Below are positions 1 through 11,311 of a DNA stretch of 64,000 nucleotides, piece by piece (position 1 is the first letter of the stretch; each line of letters starts with the position of its first letter). The DNA lies in NCBI GenBank assembly GCA_036250225.1, contig JAPZLL010000003.1, positions 1,674,001-1,738,000 of the forward strand, in the 5' to 3' direction. Under the pieces are notes generated by a model. That model was not told where the DNA came from and did not search any database. It saw only the letters and a list, made by a program, of their open reading frames with translations. The position numbers and the translations under genes were made by a program. The stretch is from Cercophora sp. LCS_1 (lineage: Eukaryota > Ascomycota > Sordariomycetes > Sordariales > Lasiosphaeriaceae).

Positions 1-3000
1 TCAAGGCCCTGGGTGAAGATGCCGAGATCGAAGAGCAGTTCATCAAGCCAGCCGAAGAGGCCAGGGAGAAGGAGAGGGCGCTCAGACAAAGCAAGCTTGA
101 CTTTGGCAAGGCCAGCACAGAGTCGTTACGGGCATCGATGAAGGCCCATCACGATGACCTCACGCCCAACTCCGACAAACGCCCTCTTCAGGCCCTCAAA
201 GAGAGCATCAGGCCGGTGAAGCCGCTGGTGAAACCAGAGCCGAAGCCGCTCCTGAACGCAGCAGCCATCAAAGAGGCTCGCGCCAAAGAAAAGGCCGAGA
301 AGGCAAAGAGAGATGCCGAAGCTATTGCAAAGGCCAAAGCTCTTCGCGCACCCCCCAAGATTGTCGCTGGTGAAGGGTCAGGCCTCCAAGGCATTATAGG
401 GGTCCGCGGCAAGGACCATGCACCGGCCGCAAAGGACGAGATCATGGTGGGTTCTTCCTCTGAGGATGATGACTCAGACGACGACGATGTACTGGCTGGC
501 CGAGCTGGCACTGGGAAAAAGATGACGGACGCCGAAAGGCAGCGCCGGCGCCTTCTCGCGGAGCCTCAGGGCCCTGTCAAGAAGATCAAGATACAGAGAT
601 CTGCAAAGGATATGAGAGCGCGCCTCATTCCGCCCATGGATATTCTTCACCAGGCCATTCTCGAGTGGGACATTTTCCACGAAGGCAACGATCCACCTAA
701 TGGTTATCGTTGCGACCGTGTGTCTGATACCTACTCGAATCCACACAGTTACAAGCAGACCTTTTTTCCACTGCTTGTCAATGAAGCCTGGCGGTCGTTT
801 GTCACGGCGAAGGACGAAGCCACGTCCAAACCATTCGGCATCAAGGTCCTCAACCGGATGACAGTCGACAAGTTCATGGAGGTTACTGGCTCAGTCCCAG
901 CCGCAACCAGCAAAGATCGAGGTTTATCCGAAGGTGATATTGTCCTCATCTCCAAAGGAGAGGACCCCCTCAACCAACCTGGCGAGGTTCACTGCTTGGC
1001 GCGAATTTGGAAGACCACCTACAAAAAGGATACAGTCGAGGTGATCTACCGCTTGAGCGTCAAAGGCAATTCGATTCTATCGGTCCTACTTCCAGGGTCC
1101 GAGTTCTACGTGGTCAAGATCACAAACATGACGACGATTGAACGCGAGTATGCGGCACTGGAGAGTCTGCAGTACTACGACCTGATGGATGAGGTGTTGA
1201 AGGCACAGCCATCTCCGATGCTCAACTACGGTGAAGAAAAGGTGCTGTCGGTAATGGCCAACTACCAGCTAAACCCAGGCCAGGCGAAGGCAATCTTGAA
1301 CGCGAAAGACAACGACGGCTTCACTCTTGTCCAGGGTCCCCCGGGCACAGGAAAAACCAAAACCATCGTTGCTATGGTCGGGAGTCTCCTTACAGGCCAA
1401 ATTAAGAACAACGACGGGGCCGTAGCCATCGCCCGGCCGGGTGCGCCCGGAGCCCCTCAGGCTCTCTCCAAGAAACTCCTCGTGTGTGCGCCCAGCAACG
1501 CCGCTGTGGACGAACTCGTGCTACGTCTCAAGGCCGGGGTCAAGACAATGAACGGAAGCTTCCACAAAATAAACGTCATCCGTTTAGGCCGTACGGATGC
1601 AATTAACGCTGCCGTCAAGGATGTTACTCTCGATGAACTTGTCAAGGCGAAGATGGACGCTGTCATCAACAATGGCGCCCCAAGCGACCGGGAGAAGCTT
1701 CACAAGGAGGCGGGTGAGATCAAGATCAAGGTCGCTGAGCTTCGCCCACAGCTTGAAGCGGCGAGATCGAGTGAAAACTATGCGGAATTGACGAAGCTGC
1801 AGCGCGAATTCGATGAGCTGAAGCGCAGGCAAGCGCACATTGGAGGCAGGATCGACGCCGACAAAAGCAGCGGCAATACCTTTGCCCGTGAGACCGAAAT
1901 CAAGCGCCGACAGATTCAGCAAGAGATTCTGGACAAGGCACAGGTTCTATGTGCCACGCTGAGCGGTAGCGGTCATGAGATGTTCAAGAACCTGAATGTT
2001 GAGTTCGAGACCGTCATCATCGACGAGGCCGCTCAGTGTGTGGAGTTGAGCGCGCTCATCCCGCTCAAGTATGGCTGCTCGAAGTGCATTCTCGTTGGAG
2101 ATCCCAAGCAGCTTCCCCCGACAGTTTTGTCACAGTCCGCTGCGAGATATGGGTACGATCAGAGTTTGTTCGTGCGGATGCAGAAGAACCATGCCAAGCA
2201 CGTGCACCTGCTCGATATGCAGTACCGAATGCACCCGGAAATCAGCATGTTCCCAAGCAAGGAGTTCTATGAGGGGCTGTTGCAAGATGGCGACGATATG
2301 GGTAAGCTCCGACTGCAGCCCTGGCATCAGAGCGTCCTTCTTGGTCCCTATCGCTTCTTCGATGTCAAGGGTTCTCAGGAGCGCGGTCCCAGGAACCAAT
2401 CGTTGGTCAACGAAGAGGAGCTCAAGGTTGCGATGCAGCTTTATCGCCGTGTCAGAACTGACTATGCCAACATTGACATGAAGGGGAAGATTGGCATCAT
2501 CACTCCGTATAAGGCGCAGTTGTTCAGACTGCGGCAGCGGTTTTCAGACGCATTCGGCGACGCCATTACCGAAGAGATTGAGTTCAACACCACTGACGCC
2601 TTCCAGGGCCGTGAGTGTGAGATTATCATCTTTTCGTGTGTGCGAGCCAGTCCGACCGGCGGCATCGGTTTCATGACGGATATCCGCCGTATGAACGTCG
2701 GTCTGACCCGCGCCAAGTCATCCCTGTGGGTGCTTGGTGACTCTCGCGCCCTTGTCCAGGGTGAGTTCTGGGCAAAGCTCATTGATGACGCAAAGCGACG
2801 TGATCGGTACACGAACGGCAACATCATGTCAATGCTCAGCCAGCCCGGCCAGAAGCTGTCGCAGACAGCATATGCATCGCTCGCCACCAGCTACAGCAAC
2901 GGGGCACGGCCACACCAGCGACATATTACTGACCAGGACACGGATGTCGTTATGAATGATGCACCCCCGACACGGTCTCTGCCTAGCACGACGAGCTTGC

Positions 3001-3715
3001 CAGCCACCCCCGCGGGTTCGGCAAAGAGGCCTGATATGGCGCCCACGGGTTTGAGTGGTCGCGCGGCTCCTGCTGAGCACAGTGAAGGCCCGCGTAGTGA
3101 CGGCCCCCCAGTGATTCAAACAAGTGCTGGGAAGAAGCGACACAATGATTCCAGCGAGGGACAACCCAACGCGAAAAAAGTACGTAGAATTCCAGTTATC
3201 CCTTTATCCTTGGGCTTGAGGGCAACCGCCCTAGCTCGCGACATATTTGGTACTCCCGTCAGCGGGTGTCGCAATCCCATGATCAGCGGCGCCGACGCAT
3301 ATGGAGACTCTCGCAACTTTTGCGATACACATGCAGAAGAGGTCAAGTCCTTTGATAACACGGCCCGGTTTATAGATCCAGCAGTATTCATCGAGGCCGA
3401 TCGTGGCCCCGCCCAGGGCCCCGAGATCCGACCGCCCCCAGCAGCAGCCGATCGATCCGTCAGCCATGGAGGTTCTGGGCCTTGTTCCACCGGCAAGGCC
3501 CACCCCAACCACACAGAACAGACCGGCCGGCCCAAGCGGATCAACGAACCTCCCGAATAGACCGGCAACCGGCCTCGGAGGACCACCTAGGGTGAGTGTT
3601 CAAACACAGATTTTTGTTGATGCAGCATATGCTGACAACGATCTAGGGTCCCATGCCGCCAAAGAAAAAGCCGGGCTCGGACCCCTTCATTCGGAGGAAG
3701 CCGGGCAAGCGGTAA
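1..3715 (+). CDS. SEN1: Sen1-type RNA/DNA helicase, 3' part (5' end outside window)
   Basis: Superfamily 1 helicase that resolves R-loops and ends non-coding transcription in the nucleus. The reading frame is already open at position 3, so the start lies upstream; about 1,151 residues are visible. Exons: <3-3179, 3382-3591 (acceptor could also be at 3384) and 3647-3715. Visible motifs, counted from Met138: Walker A GPPGTGKT near nt 1338, VIIDEAAQ (motif II) near nt 2010, GDPKQLPP (III), QYRMHP (IV) and GLTRAK (VI), in the Upf1/Sen1 order. An acidic stretch (SSSEDDDSDDDD) precedes the helicase core. Splicing two C-terminal introns replaces an unlikely read-through tail with a proline-rich segment and a short basic end (KKKPGSDPFIRRKPGKR), which resembles Sen1 nuclear localisation tails. 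The helicase call is secure; the first C-terminal splice site is less so. Confidence 0.93.
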
Positions 3716-4840
3716 TTGTAGCATATACGTTTGTTTTGTCTTAGTACGGCTTTTTTTTTTTTTTTTTTTTTTTTTGCATTGATGCCATTTCGGACCATGC
3801 AAGTAACCAGGTTGCCACTGCGTGAGGGTTGAACTGGCGTACGGGGGCTATCTCAACATCACAGCATATGCATAGCATGGCGTTGATCACCTAGACAGCT
3901 GGGCAAAAAGCTTGGGTTTTGCTGAGGACCAAAAGGCCGGTGGACCCACAGTATGGCTGCGGCGGCCGATGGGGAGGGTCCGAACGGGGAAATGGGCAAG
4001 CTGCGCCCAGGAAAGGGCGCGCTCGTAGCTGAGAGTTTTGCTTGGACAGCGTCGAGCCTACGCCGAACGCAGATTTCTTCAGGATGGCGCGGCACGATGC
4101 TGTAGTGCGTAAACTGGTGTGAGCTTCAGGGTAAGCCCGTCGAAGAAGCAAGTGAAGGGCACTGGCCCGTTATAATAAGGTTTGCGGGGGAGACGGAGGT
4201 GCAAGGGCAAACCCAGGACCTGTGCCTTCCCTTTCTGCACCCAGGCTGCGCCGACCCTCCGGACACAACAAACATTGCCCGCTTTGTTTCAGCGCTGCCC
4301 GTTGCGTTGTCCTAGCATCTTCCTAGTTCGCAAAGATGGGGAGACCAACAAACGCTCGATCGTCGTCTACTCGAGCGCCTCGGGCATTTCTCCTTGACTC
4401 CTGCTGCAAAACCCCGATCAGATCTCTTCCCCCAGACACCGACACTTCAAAACCAAAAACATGTCCCAAGTTGCCACGCTAACGCCGCCGTGGAATGATT
4501 ATGACTTTGCTGCTCGGGTTTGTTCGCCAGCGTACTTGATATGGTAACAGCCCTGGCCAAGACGCCCACCCCTTTTCTCGTCACCCACGTATAACCGCGA
4601 GGGTCAATACTTCCCCTTTTTGCCTTACGGGGCTTTGTATGACTAGATGATTCACGGTATCGCTTGTGTTTTGGTATTTCTTTGGGTCATTGTTGTTGCT
4701 GTTATTCTTTTTGTTGTTTGGTACCCCTGGTTGTGAGGATAACGGGGTAAGTTTTGTCTGCTCCAAGTGATATATATACTGGAACCATCTGACTGACTGG
4801 GAAAAAGTTATATTGCATTTTCGGCCTTTGGAAAGAGGCC
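3716..4840. other. Gene-free stretch: SEN1 3' flank and upstream region of the next gene
   Basis: No convincing coding region on either strand. It holds a run of 25 T at 3751-3775 just after the SEN1 stop, and no recognisable RNA gene. The last few hundred bases presumably carry the promoter of the gene starting at 4841. Confidence 0.6.
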
Positions 4841-6934
4841 ATGGCACGAGGTGAGCCCATCGGGGGCGGAATCCGTGTCAAACGCGAAACCATCATCATC
4901 CTGAGCGACGCGCCCGAGCTGTGTCTCCGCAACGGCATGGCTGCCAAGTCGGGCGACATTGATACCCAAGTGCAGCAGTACGGCCAGCGCAAGCTGTTTC
5001 GGAAGCTGTCGAACGCCTCAAGCCTGATCAGCGAGATCTTCTCCCACCCCGATACGAGCGAAAATTTGTTGAGGCGGAAGATCAAGAGGGCGAATGATCG
5101 GGATACGTCGAAGGAGCTGCTCGACTTTCTCCGCAACGCCTCGCCGCCACCGGAAAACTTCATGTCGTTCCCGGAGCCGTACGAGGTTCTACCCAAGAAT
5201 AAGAAGAAGAAGCGCCCGTTCTGGCCGCTGTGGTGGAGGAGAGCAAAGGAAGGGGGAAGCGGTATCAACGAGCCGCCCTTGCTGAGACTTCCTGACACGG
5301 CAGTCGCAGGACGGACGACTGGTGGGCACCGACACATTGCAATCTCGATCCCTATAGAGTATGCGCACCTAGAAGGGGCCTCCAAGGCGGATATTCACAG
5401 GAAACCCGAGCCAATGCCGCCTCCGATCCCGAAGAGAAGTGCTTCCCGGATGATCCAGCCTGCGCCCGGATTTCGAGAGTTTGCGAGCGAGATGCCTCGC
5501 AAGACTATAGCCACTCCGCCGCTCATACCCCCCATCAGCTACGAAGCATTTCATTCATTCCTCACCCCCGACGAGGCGCTGGAGACATCGTCATCCAATT
5601 ACTTTGACTCGGGCCCAACAAGCCCTATAACTACTGGGGACCTTTCGGTCGGTCTCCGCAGCCTCTTCGTTACTCCATCCCCTCAGCTGACCCCTCGCCA
5701 CCAAGGCTCAGTCTCCAGTTTCATCTCTATAATCAATGAGGGTCCGGCCCGACCGCTCCACCACCCCCGTCTCCGGCTTTCCGACTCACAACATCCTCTC
5801 CGCGATCACCCATCCATCGCCGAAAGTATCACGACCAATGGTACCGAACCTGTCATCTCCAGCGCAACTACAGCCCACGGATTCGTTTCCCCTCGTATCG
5901 TGGCTGTCGAGTCGCCGTCCAACTACAACAGCCCGGGGATGCAAACCGTCATTTATTCCCCTGAGTTTAACCTGGATACAAGCAGGGGTCCAAATTTGGG
6001 TACTAGCTCATCACTCAGCCATCGAGATTTCAATTACTCGGATGACCCGACGACTATCTTACATCATTCCGGGTACGGTATCCACAACTACCACACGCTT
6101 TCTCCAATGCCCAGCGGCTACCTCTCCGACTCCCTCGCCCTCGACAAATTCCTCTCTCGACCAGAAATGGCCTGTCCACTGTGCATGACCCCAGTCATGA
6201 GGGTGTCCGACCGTGGACAGCCGTCGTCATCAAGACAATCAACTCCCGACCTCTCCCACTTTGTCACCGCCCGTCCCTCGCTCACATCAGCGAACTCGTC
6301 TTTCTCCCCGTGTTGCGCATCCACGCCCAAACCTGCACAAGCCCAGCTCAATGCCCCCAGACGGTACCTTTACAGCCCCATCCCGCCCGTCCGCGAGCTG
6401 AGACGCAGCGATGAATCGCTTAGACATAGGCTCGCGCGGTCCGAGTCGCATTGGGACTTGATCAGACGCCATCGGGAGCTCAGCCAGAGACGGGACTCTG
6501 AAATGGATTTGATCTTGGAGAGATTGGAGAGACTGGAGATGTATAATGAGAGATGGCTGGGTGCCGTTATGCCCTTGTTTGAGAAGTTGACGCGAGGGCT
6601 ACTAGCTACGCAGGGAGTATGGGAGGATGGGAGGGATGGATCCATCAGAAGGGAAGAGGTGGATGGGGATGAGGATGCAGAATTGAGTGGGTTGGAGACG
6701 GTGGAGCCGGTTATGAGGGGGATTCTGGGACAGGAGGGTGAGGAGGAAGAGGAGGACGAGACGACAATCAAGCCGATCAAGAGGGTTCGTAGTGAGGGTG
6801 GTGAGGTGGGTATAGAAGGAGAGATTGGGGTTGCGTTGGGTGGTGATCCCCTGAGGGAGTTGGCGGAAGGTGTGGAAAGTCTGGTCGACGAAAAAGTCGA
6901 GAGCAATGTCAGTGAGGAGGAAGATGAAGTATAA
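4841..6934 (+). CDS. Unrecognised 697-aa protein, single exon
   Basis: I do not recognise a family. The N-terminal 120 residues look folded and partly helical (RKLFRKLSNASSLISEIF, then SKELLDFLRNASPPPENFM). A very basic/aromatic patch follows (KNKKKKRPFWPLWWRRAK, about residues 118-135). The middle, about 180-500, is Ser/Thr/Pro-rich and probably disordered, with a lone CPLC motif near 445. Residues about 530-590 form a charged helical stretch (LRHRLARSESHWDLIRRHRELSQRR), and the C-terminus is strongly acidic. No intron is needed and no membrane segment is seen. The first Met gives a full-length open frame with codon use like its neighbours, so it is very likely real. The basic-aromatic patch could contact membranes or RNA, but that is speculation. 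Confidence 0.75.
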   Translation: MARGEPIGGGIRVKRETIIILSDAPELCLRNGMAAKSGDIDTQVQQYGQRKLFRKLSNASSLISEIFSHPDTSENLLRRKIKRANDRDTSKELLDFLRNASPPPENFMSFPEPYEVLPKNKKKKRPFWPLWWRRAKEGGSGINEPPLLRLPDTAVAGRTTGGHRHIAISIPIEYAHLEGASKADIHRKPEPMPPPIPKRSASRMIQPAPGFREFASEMPRKTIATPPLIPPISYEAFHSFLTPDEALETSSSNYFDSGPTSPITTGDLSVGLRSLFVTPSPQLTPRHQGSVSSFISIINEGPARPLHHPRLRLSDSQHPLRDHPSIAESITTNGTEPVISSATTAHGFVSPRIVAVESPSNYNSPGMQTVIYSPEFNLDTSRGPNLGTSSSLSHRDFNYSDDPTTILHHSGYGIHNYHTLSPMPSGYLSDSLALDKFLSRPEMACPLCMTPVMRVSDRGQPSSSRQSTPDLSHFVTARPSLTSANSSFSPCCASTPKPAQAQLNAPRRYLYSPIPPVRELRRSDESLRHRLARSESHWDLIRRHRELSQRRDSEMDLILERLERLEMYNERWLGAVMPLFEKLTRGLLATQGVWEDGRDGSIRREEVDGDEDAELSGLETVEPVMRGILGQEGEEEEEDETTIKPIKRVRSEGGEVGIEGEIGVALGGDPLRELAEGVESLVDEKVESNVSEEEDEV

Positions 6935-7895
6935 GATTCATGAATGATTTAGGATGTGTGAATGATACTGGGGTATTTTGGTAATGATTTTGTACAGTAG
7001 GCAGTCGGATAGGAAATGGATGCTGGTCAACATATTGTTTCGGGCCCTGCTTGTCGTTGATGTTTCTCAACAACACAATGATGCTATTTCCGAGTTCCAA
7101 ACTGATATTATACCCCGGCATGTTTATCCTGTCTGCCAGCAGTTCTGTGCTGACAGCCCCTATGCCCAGTGGTTGGGTTGGGGGGTATTTGTATTAGAGT
7201 TGGGACCTCCATTTCAACGAACCAGAACAGTTCCGACCTGGATGGCGCAACGGGTAATCCGCTAGGGCCTATGATGGGTCATGTCTGGGGCGTAGACCTC
7301 CTTGCAGGCGCTGGGTTCGACTCTCAGAGTCGTAAAAAAGAATCCACTTTTCTACGTCGACCCTCCTCCCCTTGGGGAATAGAGGCCCGACAGTGAAATT
7401 TTTGCTTTTTTTTACCATTGGGCACCATGCTCTTCATATTCATGGTGATTGAGTGTTCTTTTGGTGGTGAGGCTGTGGTTGCCATTTCCAGAGCCATTCC
7501 CAGGGGTACCAGCTCCCAAAACGGCACAACCAAAACAGAGGAGGGGCAACAGCATCAGCCGTGTAAGCGCAACGGTCGCAAAATCTGTCTTGCACACACA
7601 CGCAATGACGTAGATCGTCAAAGCGCGACTTGGCGCGCCCGCTCTCTGTTCTCGAATCATGGACGAATCATCGAATTGAAGATGATGAGTAAATGGGGCA
7701 AATAGCACAACCAACGGTGTGATTCTGCACATCCCATCCTTCCGCTCCAGTGGCCAACCCCTCCACTCCACCAAAAGAGACAGCTGGGTCACCTGCGCTT
7801 TATTGATAAAAACTCGAGAGCGCTCCGGTTCGAAGCTGCACGTATGATGCGAACGAACTCCCACCGGCAAAGCAAGCGCGGAACCAAAGGGCACG
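6935..7895. other. Gene-free stretch with a tRNA-like relic
   Basis: Apart from the tRNA-like element at 7236-7337, no coding region is supported. The end of this stretch is the upstream region of the SDR gene. Confidence 0.55.
7236..7337 (+). repeat. tRNA-derived element (tRNA pseudogene or SINE-like head)
   Basis: A perfect Pol III A-box-like TGGCGCAACGG lies at 7243-7253, and a B-box-like GGGTTCGACTC at 7313-7323. The T arm folds: CTGGG/CTCAG around TTCGACT. The 5' and 3' acceptor strands pair over only about four bases (CGAC/GTCG), the D stem does not close, and the A-to-B distance of about 70 bp is too long without an intron. It is followed by a short A run (TAAAAAAG). A dead tRNA or a SINE head fits better than a working tRNA. 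Confidence 0.35.
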
Positions 7896-8753
7896 ATGTC
7901 CCGCCCCTGGATCCTCCTCTGCCCATCCTCGCGCGGCATCGGTTTCCGTAACTCCTCCCGTCCATCCCCCATGCGTTCCAGCAAACGCTAACGACGCAAC
8001 CCAGACCTGGCCCGCCACCTCCTCCGCACGACAACTCTCCCCATCCTCGCCACAACCCGCACCGACCCGCCCTCCCTCCGGCACCACCTCCTGGCAGGCC
8101 TCATCACCCCGAGCGACGACCCCTCCTGCCGCCTCGAGGTCGTCACCCTAGATGTCACCTCCGAACCCTCCATCGTCGCGGCCTCCTACCGCGCAGCCTC
8201 CATATTCCCGCCCCAGACACACCACCTCCATCTAGGCTTCTGTCTCCCCGGCATCTTACACGCCGAAAAGAATCTCTCCCAGGTCGATTACAGTGACGCA
8301 CTGGAGACATACAAAGTGAATACGCTTGGAGTACTAATGGTGATGAAGCATTTTGAGAGGTTTTTACCGAAGAAGGTTACGGACATGGATCTGCCTGGGA
8401 ATGTCCCCGGACATGCGGTTTGGGTGAATATGGGGGCGCGGGTGGGCAGTGTGAGTGACAACAGATTGGGCGGGTGGTATAGTTATCGGAGCAGTAAAGC
8501 AGCGGTGCATAGCTTGACGAAAAGTTTTGATTGGGGGTTGAGGACCCGGAGCGGAGATAAGGCGGTGGCGATGAGTTATCACCCCGGCACAGTCAAGACA
8601 CATTTGACCAAGGAATTTTGGGGGAGTGTGAAGGATGATACGTTGCTTGAGCCTGAGGCTGCGGTGGAGAAGATGGCGAAGGTGGTGATGGGGGTTGGGT
8701 TGGAGCAGAGGGGATTGTGTTGGGATTGGAAGGGCGAGGAGGTGCCGCCGTAG
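7896..8753 (+). CDS. Short-chain dehydrogenase/reductase (classical SDR, C-factor-like)
   Basis: Exons 7896-7947 and 8005-8753 give 266 residues. The intron has donor GTAACT, branch site GCTAAC and acceptor CAG, and splicing joins the cofactor motif CPSSRGIG to the helix HLARHLLR. A Rossmann-fold oxidoreductase is indicated by the GxG turn, an LDVTSEPS strand that matches the adenine-pocket Asp, and the catalytic YSYRSSK (Tyr-x3-Lys), preceded by GARVGSVSDN, which supplies the Ser. The usual TG at the start of TGxxxGxG is CP here, a variant I associate with fungal members of this group rather than damage. The substrate cannot be told. No transit peptide or membrane segment is seen. Confidence 0.85.
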
Positions 8754-8844
8754 ATGGTATCGTGGTGGTATGCAGTTTGTCTTTTGGACTGCTTGTCTAT
8801 AGCTCGTCCTTGCTGCAATTTTCGGAAGCACCACTGCGTTGACC

Positions 8845-10029
8845 TCAGAGGGCTACGTCTTGGAATGACCCGCCGCCTCCGGGTGACTTGCCGCCCTTTC
8901 CTGAACCCTCTCCTTCGCTTTCACTCCCTTCCATGACTGTTGGTTGCAGCCGCACCGCTAAACCCTCCTGCGACAATACTTTTTGCTCGTCCTGCCCTGG
9001 GGATCGAACCTTTTGCTCGTCTTCCTCCTCACTCTCGCTCTCGCTCTCGATCTCGGCGCCCTCTCTCCTTGCCTCGTTCTCGTCCTTGCCCGGCGGTGGC
9101 CCCGCTGTGCTTGGCGTCTCGTCGCCCCGACCCACGGGCTCAGGGGGCAACTCCTTCTGCACGGGCGCTGGAGGCGGCGCTCTTGTCTCCTGCGTCTGGG
9201 GAAGCTCGAAACGTACGGCATCCAAGTAGAACTTGGTGACCCCCAAGATCCTCCCGTTCTTCTCACACGCATCTACCCACTCCGGCCTGACAACCGGGAT
9301 ATTCAGCTCGTTTGCCTTCTCCCAGTAAATCCCCCGTCCCTCTGTTGTCACGAAATGCGTCGTGTCAATCCTGACCCCATCCACAATCTTGGCCCCGATC
9401 CTCTCGACCGCGTGCGTCAAGTTCTCCCTCGTCGCCGCAGGCATGATGCCCGTTGTGATGGTAATACCGCTCAGATCCGTCATCTTGTGTGTGCGAACCG
9501 TCACCTTGTCGCTGGCAAACGTGCCCGCCGTTGTGCGCAACACGAGGTGGAACGTGTACTCGGTGTCGACCGCCAGGCCGCTAATCTTGGTCGAGTGCAT
9601 GGCCAGCGGCTTGGGGATGTTACCGGCCTTTTGCCCGTTGCGATACAGCGCGAGCGAAATGAGGTCGGCCGTCGCGAGCTGGATCGGGTCCCATTCTAGC
9701 ACGACCGACGTTTGCGTGGCGTTGCGGCAGCGTAGCGCCGGTGTTGTTGGCTCGGCGGCGCCAAAGGCGGCAAAGATCTCATCTTGGAGATTGCGGAACG
9801 CGCTCTCGGCCGCTGCTTCTGACGAGGCGTTGCGCGCGACCGTGATGTCGACGATGGAGCCGGAGGAGATATCGGGCGGGAGAAGGATGGAGGGGAACTC
9901 GATCTGCGCAAGGCATCAATGATTGATAGGGAGGGAAAGGGGGTGGCAGTTGCATACCAATCGCTTGTCTGGCGTCAGCAGAACGGTGACGCCGGCGTCG
10001 ACCTTGCCGACCGTCAAAGAAACGAGCAT
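8845..10029 (-). CDS. CHS5: Chs5 exomer scaffold subunit (FN3-BRCT protein)
   Basis: Chs5 is the core of exomer, which exports chitin synthase Chs3 from the trans-Golgi to the bud neck or hyphal tip. Exons 10029-9958 and 9903-8845 give 376 residues. The N-terminus LVSLTVGKVDAGVTVLLTPDKRL runs into IEFPSILLPPD after splicing, as in the Chs5 dimerisation/ChAP-binding region. An FN3 domain covers about residues 75-162 and a BRCT domain about 163-255 (WVDACEKNG is the BRCT Trp motif). The tail is acidic and low-complexity (ESESESEEEDEQK). The frame is open upstream to 10365, but family knowledge puts the start at MLVSLTVGK. The tail is shorter than in yeast Chs5. Confidence 0.9.
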
Positions 10030-10414
10030 GGTCAACGAGATGGCGCTGACAGTGCGCTCCGGGACAGGATGTGGTGGGTACTTTGCAGCGAAGCTTGACG
10101 GTTGCCGTTGCGTTGGCAGGGAATCGTGGCTCTGGGAGAGCGTGTGATGGGAGTGGATACCAGCTAGCTTGAAGCTCGAGGACAGCGGACACAACAAGTT
10201 GGCCCTTTGGTGTTTCCAGGAAAGCACCTCCCAGCTTCCTTGTCGTTGCTGTTCGCCTTGGGACCCACAAGCGGGAGCTAAGCCGGATCTGGCCACCGTA
10301 TAGCTTGGCACATACATAATCTCGTCCCCAGGAACGTCTGTCTCGGTGCTCCCAGCGGATGGCATTTCAATATCAAAAAACTACAACTTTACATGAGGTC
10401 GAGGTCTTAGTTTC
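10030..10414. other. CHS5 upstream region / 3' flank of next gene
   Basis: About 385 bp between the CHS5 start and the stop of the gene at 10415-11311. The CHS5 frame stays open through most of it, but the sequence looks like a leader rather than protein. No other feature seen. Confidence 0.45.
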
Positions 10415-11311
10415 TCAGTTCCGCTTGCCTGGTATCGCCGTTGAGGGTTCGGGTTCCCCCTTTCTAGAGTTGGAAGATCCTTGACGGATGTTTGGAATGA
10501 TCCTGGTCCGCACAATCTCTTCCAAATGGGCCGCGAGCTTCGACTCCTTGCAGTTCACCGTTTTCAGAGGACTGGCCACGGTGATCCTGATAGTCCCCTG
10601 AAGGCTTTCGCACAGAGTCTGATCACTTGATGACTTGCCGGTCTGGGTGTAACGGTTTCTTTCGAGGGCCTTGAACAGCGCGCGTTTACACATGCTCCTG
10701 CTGTAACTACGGACAACAGCTTTATAATCGCCCCCGGCCACATCTGTAACTTGCACCCAGAGGGGTTCCGTCTCCTTCTTCGTCCGGTACAGCGCCATGT
10801 ATTTGTCGTTGAGGGCATGCTCAGGAAACATGTAGTTTGCCAGATCCCAAGGGTGGAAGCAGTGATCGGGGGAATAGTAGATTCGATAGCCGAAATCGTT
10901 TACAGCTTTTTGGTCCCGAATTGCTGAAACCCTGTTTGACATTTTGATCTGATGTGCCCTTGCAAAGGGCATCAGCCTGACATTTGTCCTTTCAAGCGGC
11001 TTGAGTTGTGCCGTAAGCTCTGGCGGCAGCGCCTTCTCAGTGGCCTTTTCAGGGGTTGACTTTGTTGTCTTCGAGAAAGTAGGTTGCTTCGTTGAGTTTG
11101 GCTTTGGGTGGCGAAATGATTGTGTTTTGGCCTTTGGTAATTGGGTCCCCTTTCTACCGTTTTTGACTGCTTCATAGTTGCGTTGGCTTTTCGAACCTGT
11201 TTGAACCTGAAGCTGGGCTGTTTGTGCCGCGGAAAAGTGTCGGTGATGAGCCGATCTGCCATAACGTAGATGGAGGCACAGTTGGCTCCGCCACAAAGGG
11301 CATATCTTCAT
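10415..11311 (-). CDS. Unrecognised protein, probably mitochondrial (298 aa)
   Basis: Single exon. The first 45 residues are rich in Arg, Ser, Ala and His with no acidic residue (MKICPLWRSQLCLHLRYGRS), which suggests a mitochondrial presequence. Residues about 45-110 are basic and low-complexity. The folded part begins near 110: a conserved-looking block VSAIRDQKAVNDFGYRIYYS, then an HPWDLANYMFPEH segment, a KYMALYRTKKETEPLWVQV strand pair and a helix ending in RALFKALERNRY. Basic composition and probable import would suit an RNA-binding or ribosome-associated role, but no family is recognised and no function is claimed. Confidence 0.7.
   Translation of the reverse strand: MKICPLWRSQLCLHLRYGRSAHHRHFSAAQTAQLQVQTGSKSQRNYEAVKNGRKGTQLPKAKTQSFRHPKPNSTKQPTFSKTTKSTPEKATEKALPPELTAQLKPLERTNVRLMPFARAHQIKMSNRVSAIRDQKAVNDFGYRIYYSPDHCFHPWDLANYMFPEHALNDKYMALYRTKKETEPLWVQVTDVAGGDYKAVVRSYSRSMCKRALFKALERNRYTQTGKSSSDQTLCESLQGTIRITVASPLKTVNCKESKLAAHLEEIVRTRIIPNIRQGSSNSRKGEPEPSTAIPGKRN

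Noticed and set aside
7840..8100. Minus-strand frames opposite the SDR start (Gly/Arg-rich)
   Set aside because: Antisense of the spliced SDR exons, which have consistent phase and motifs.
10030..10365. N-terminal extension of CHS5 (in-frame Met at 10365)
   Set aside because: The family start is MxVSLTVGKVDAG; the extra 112 residues are low-complexity and look like leader sequence.
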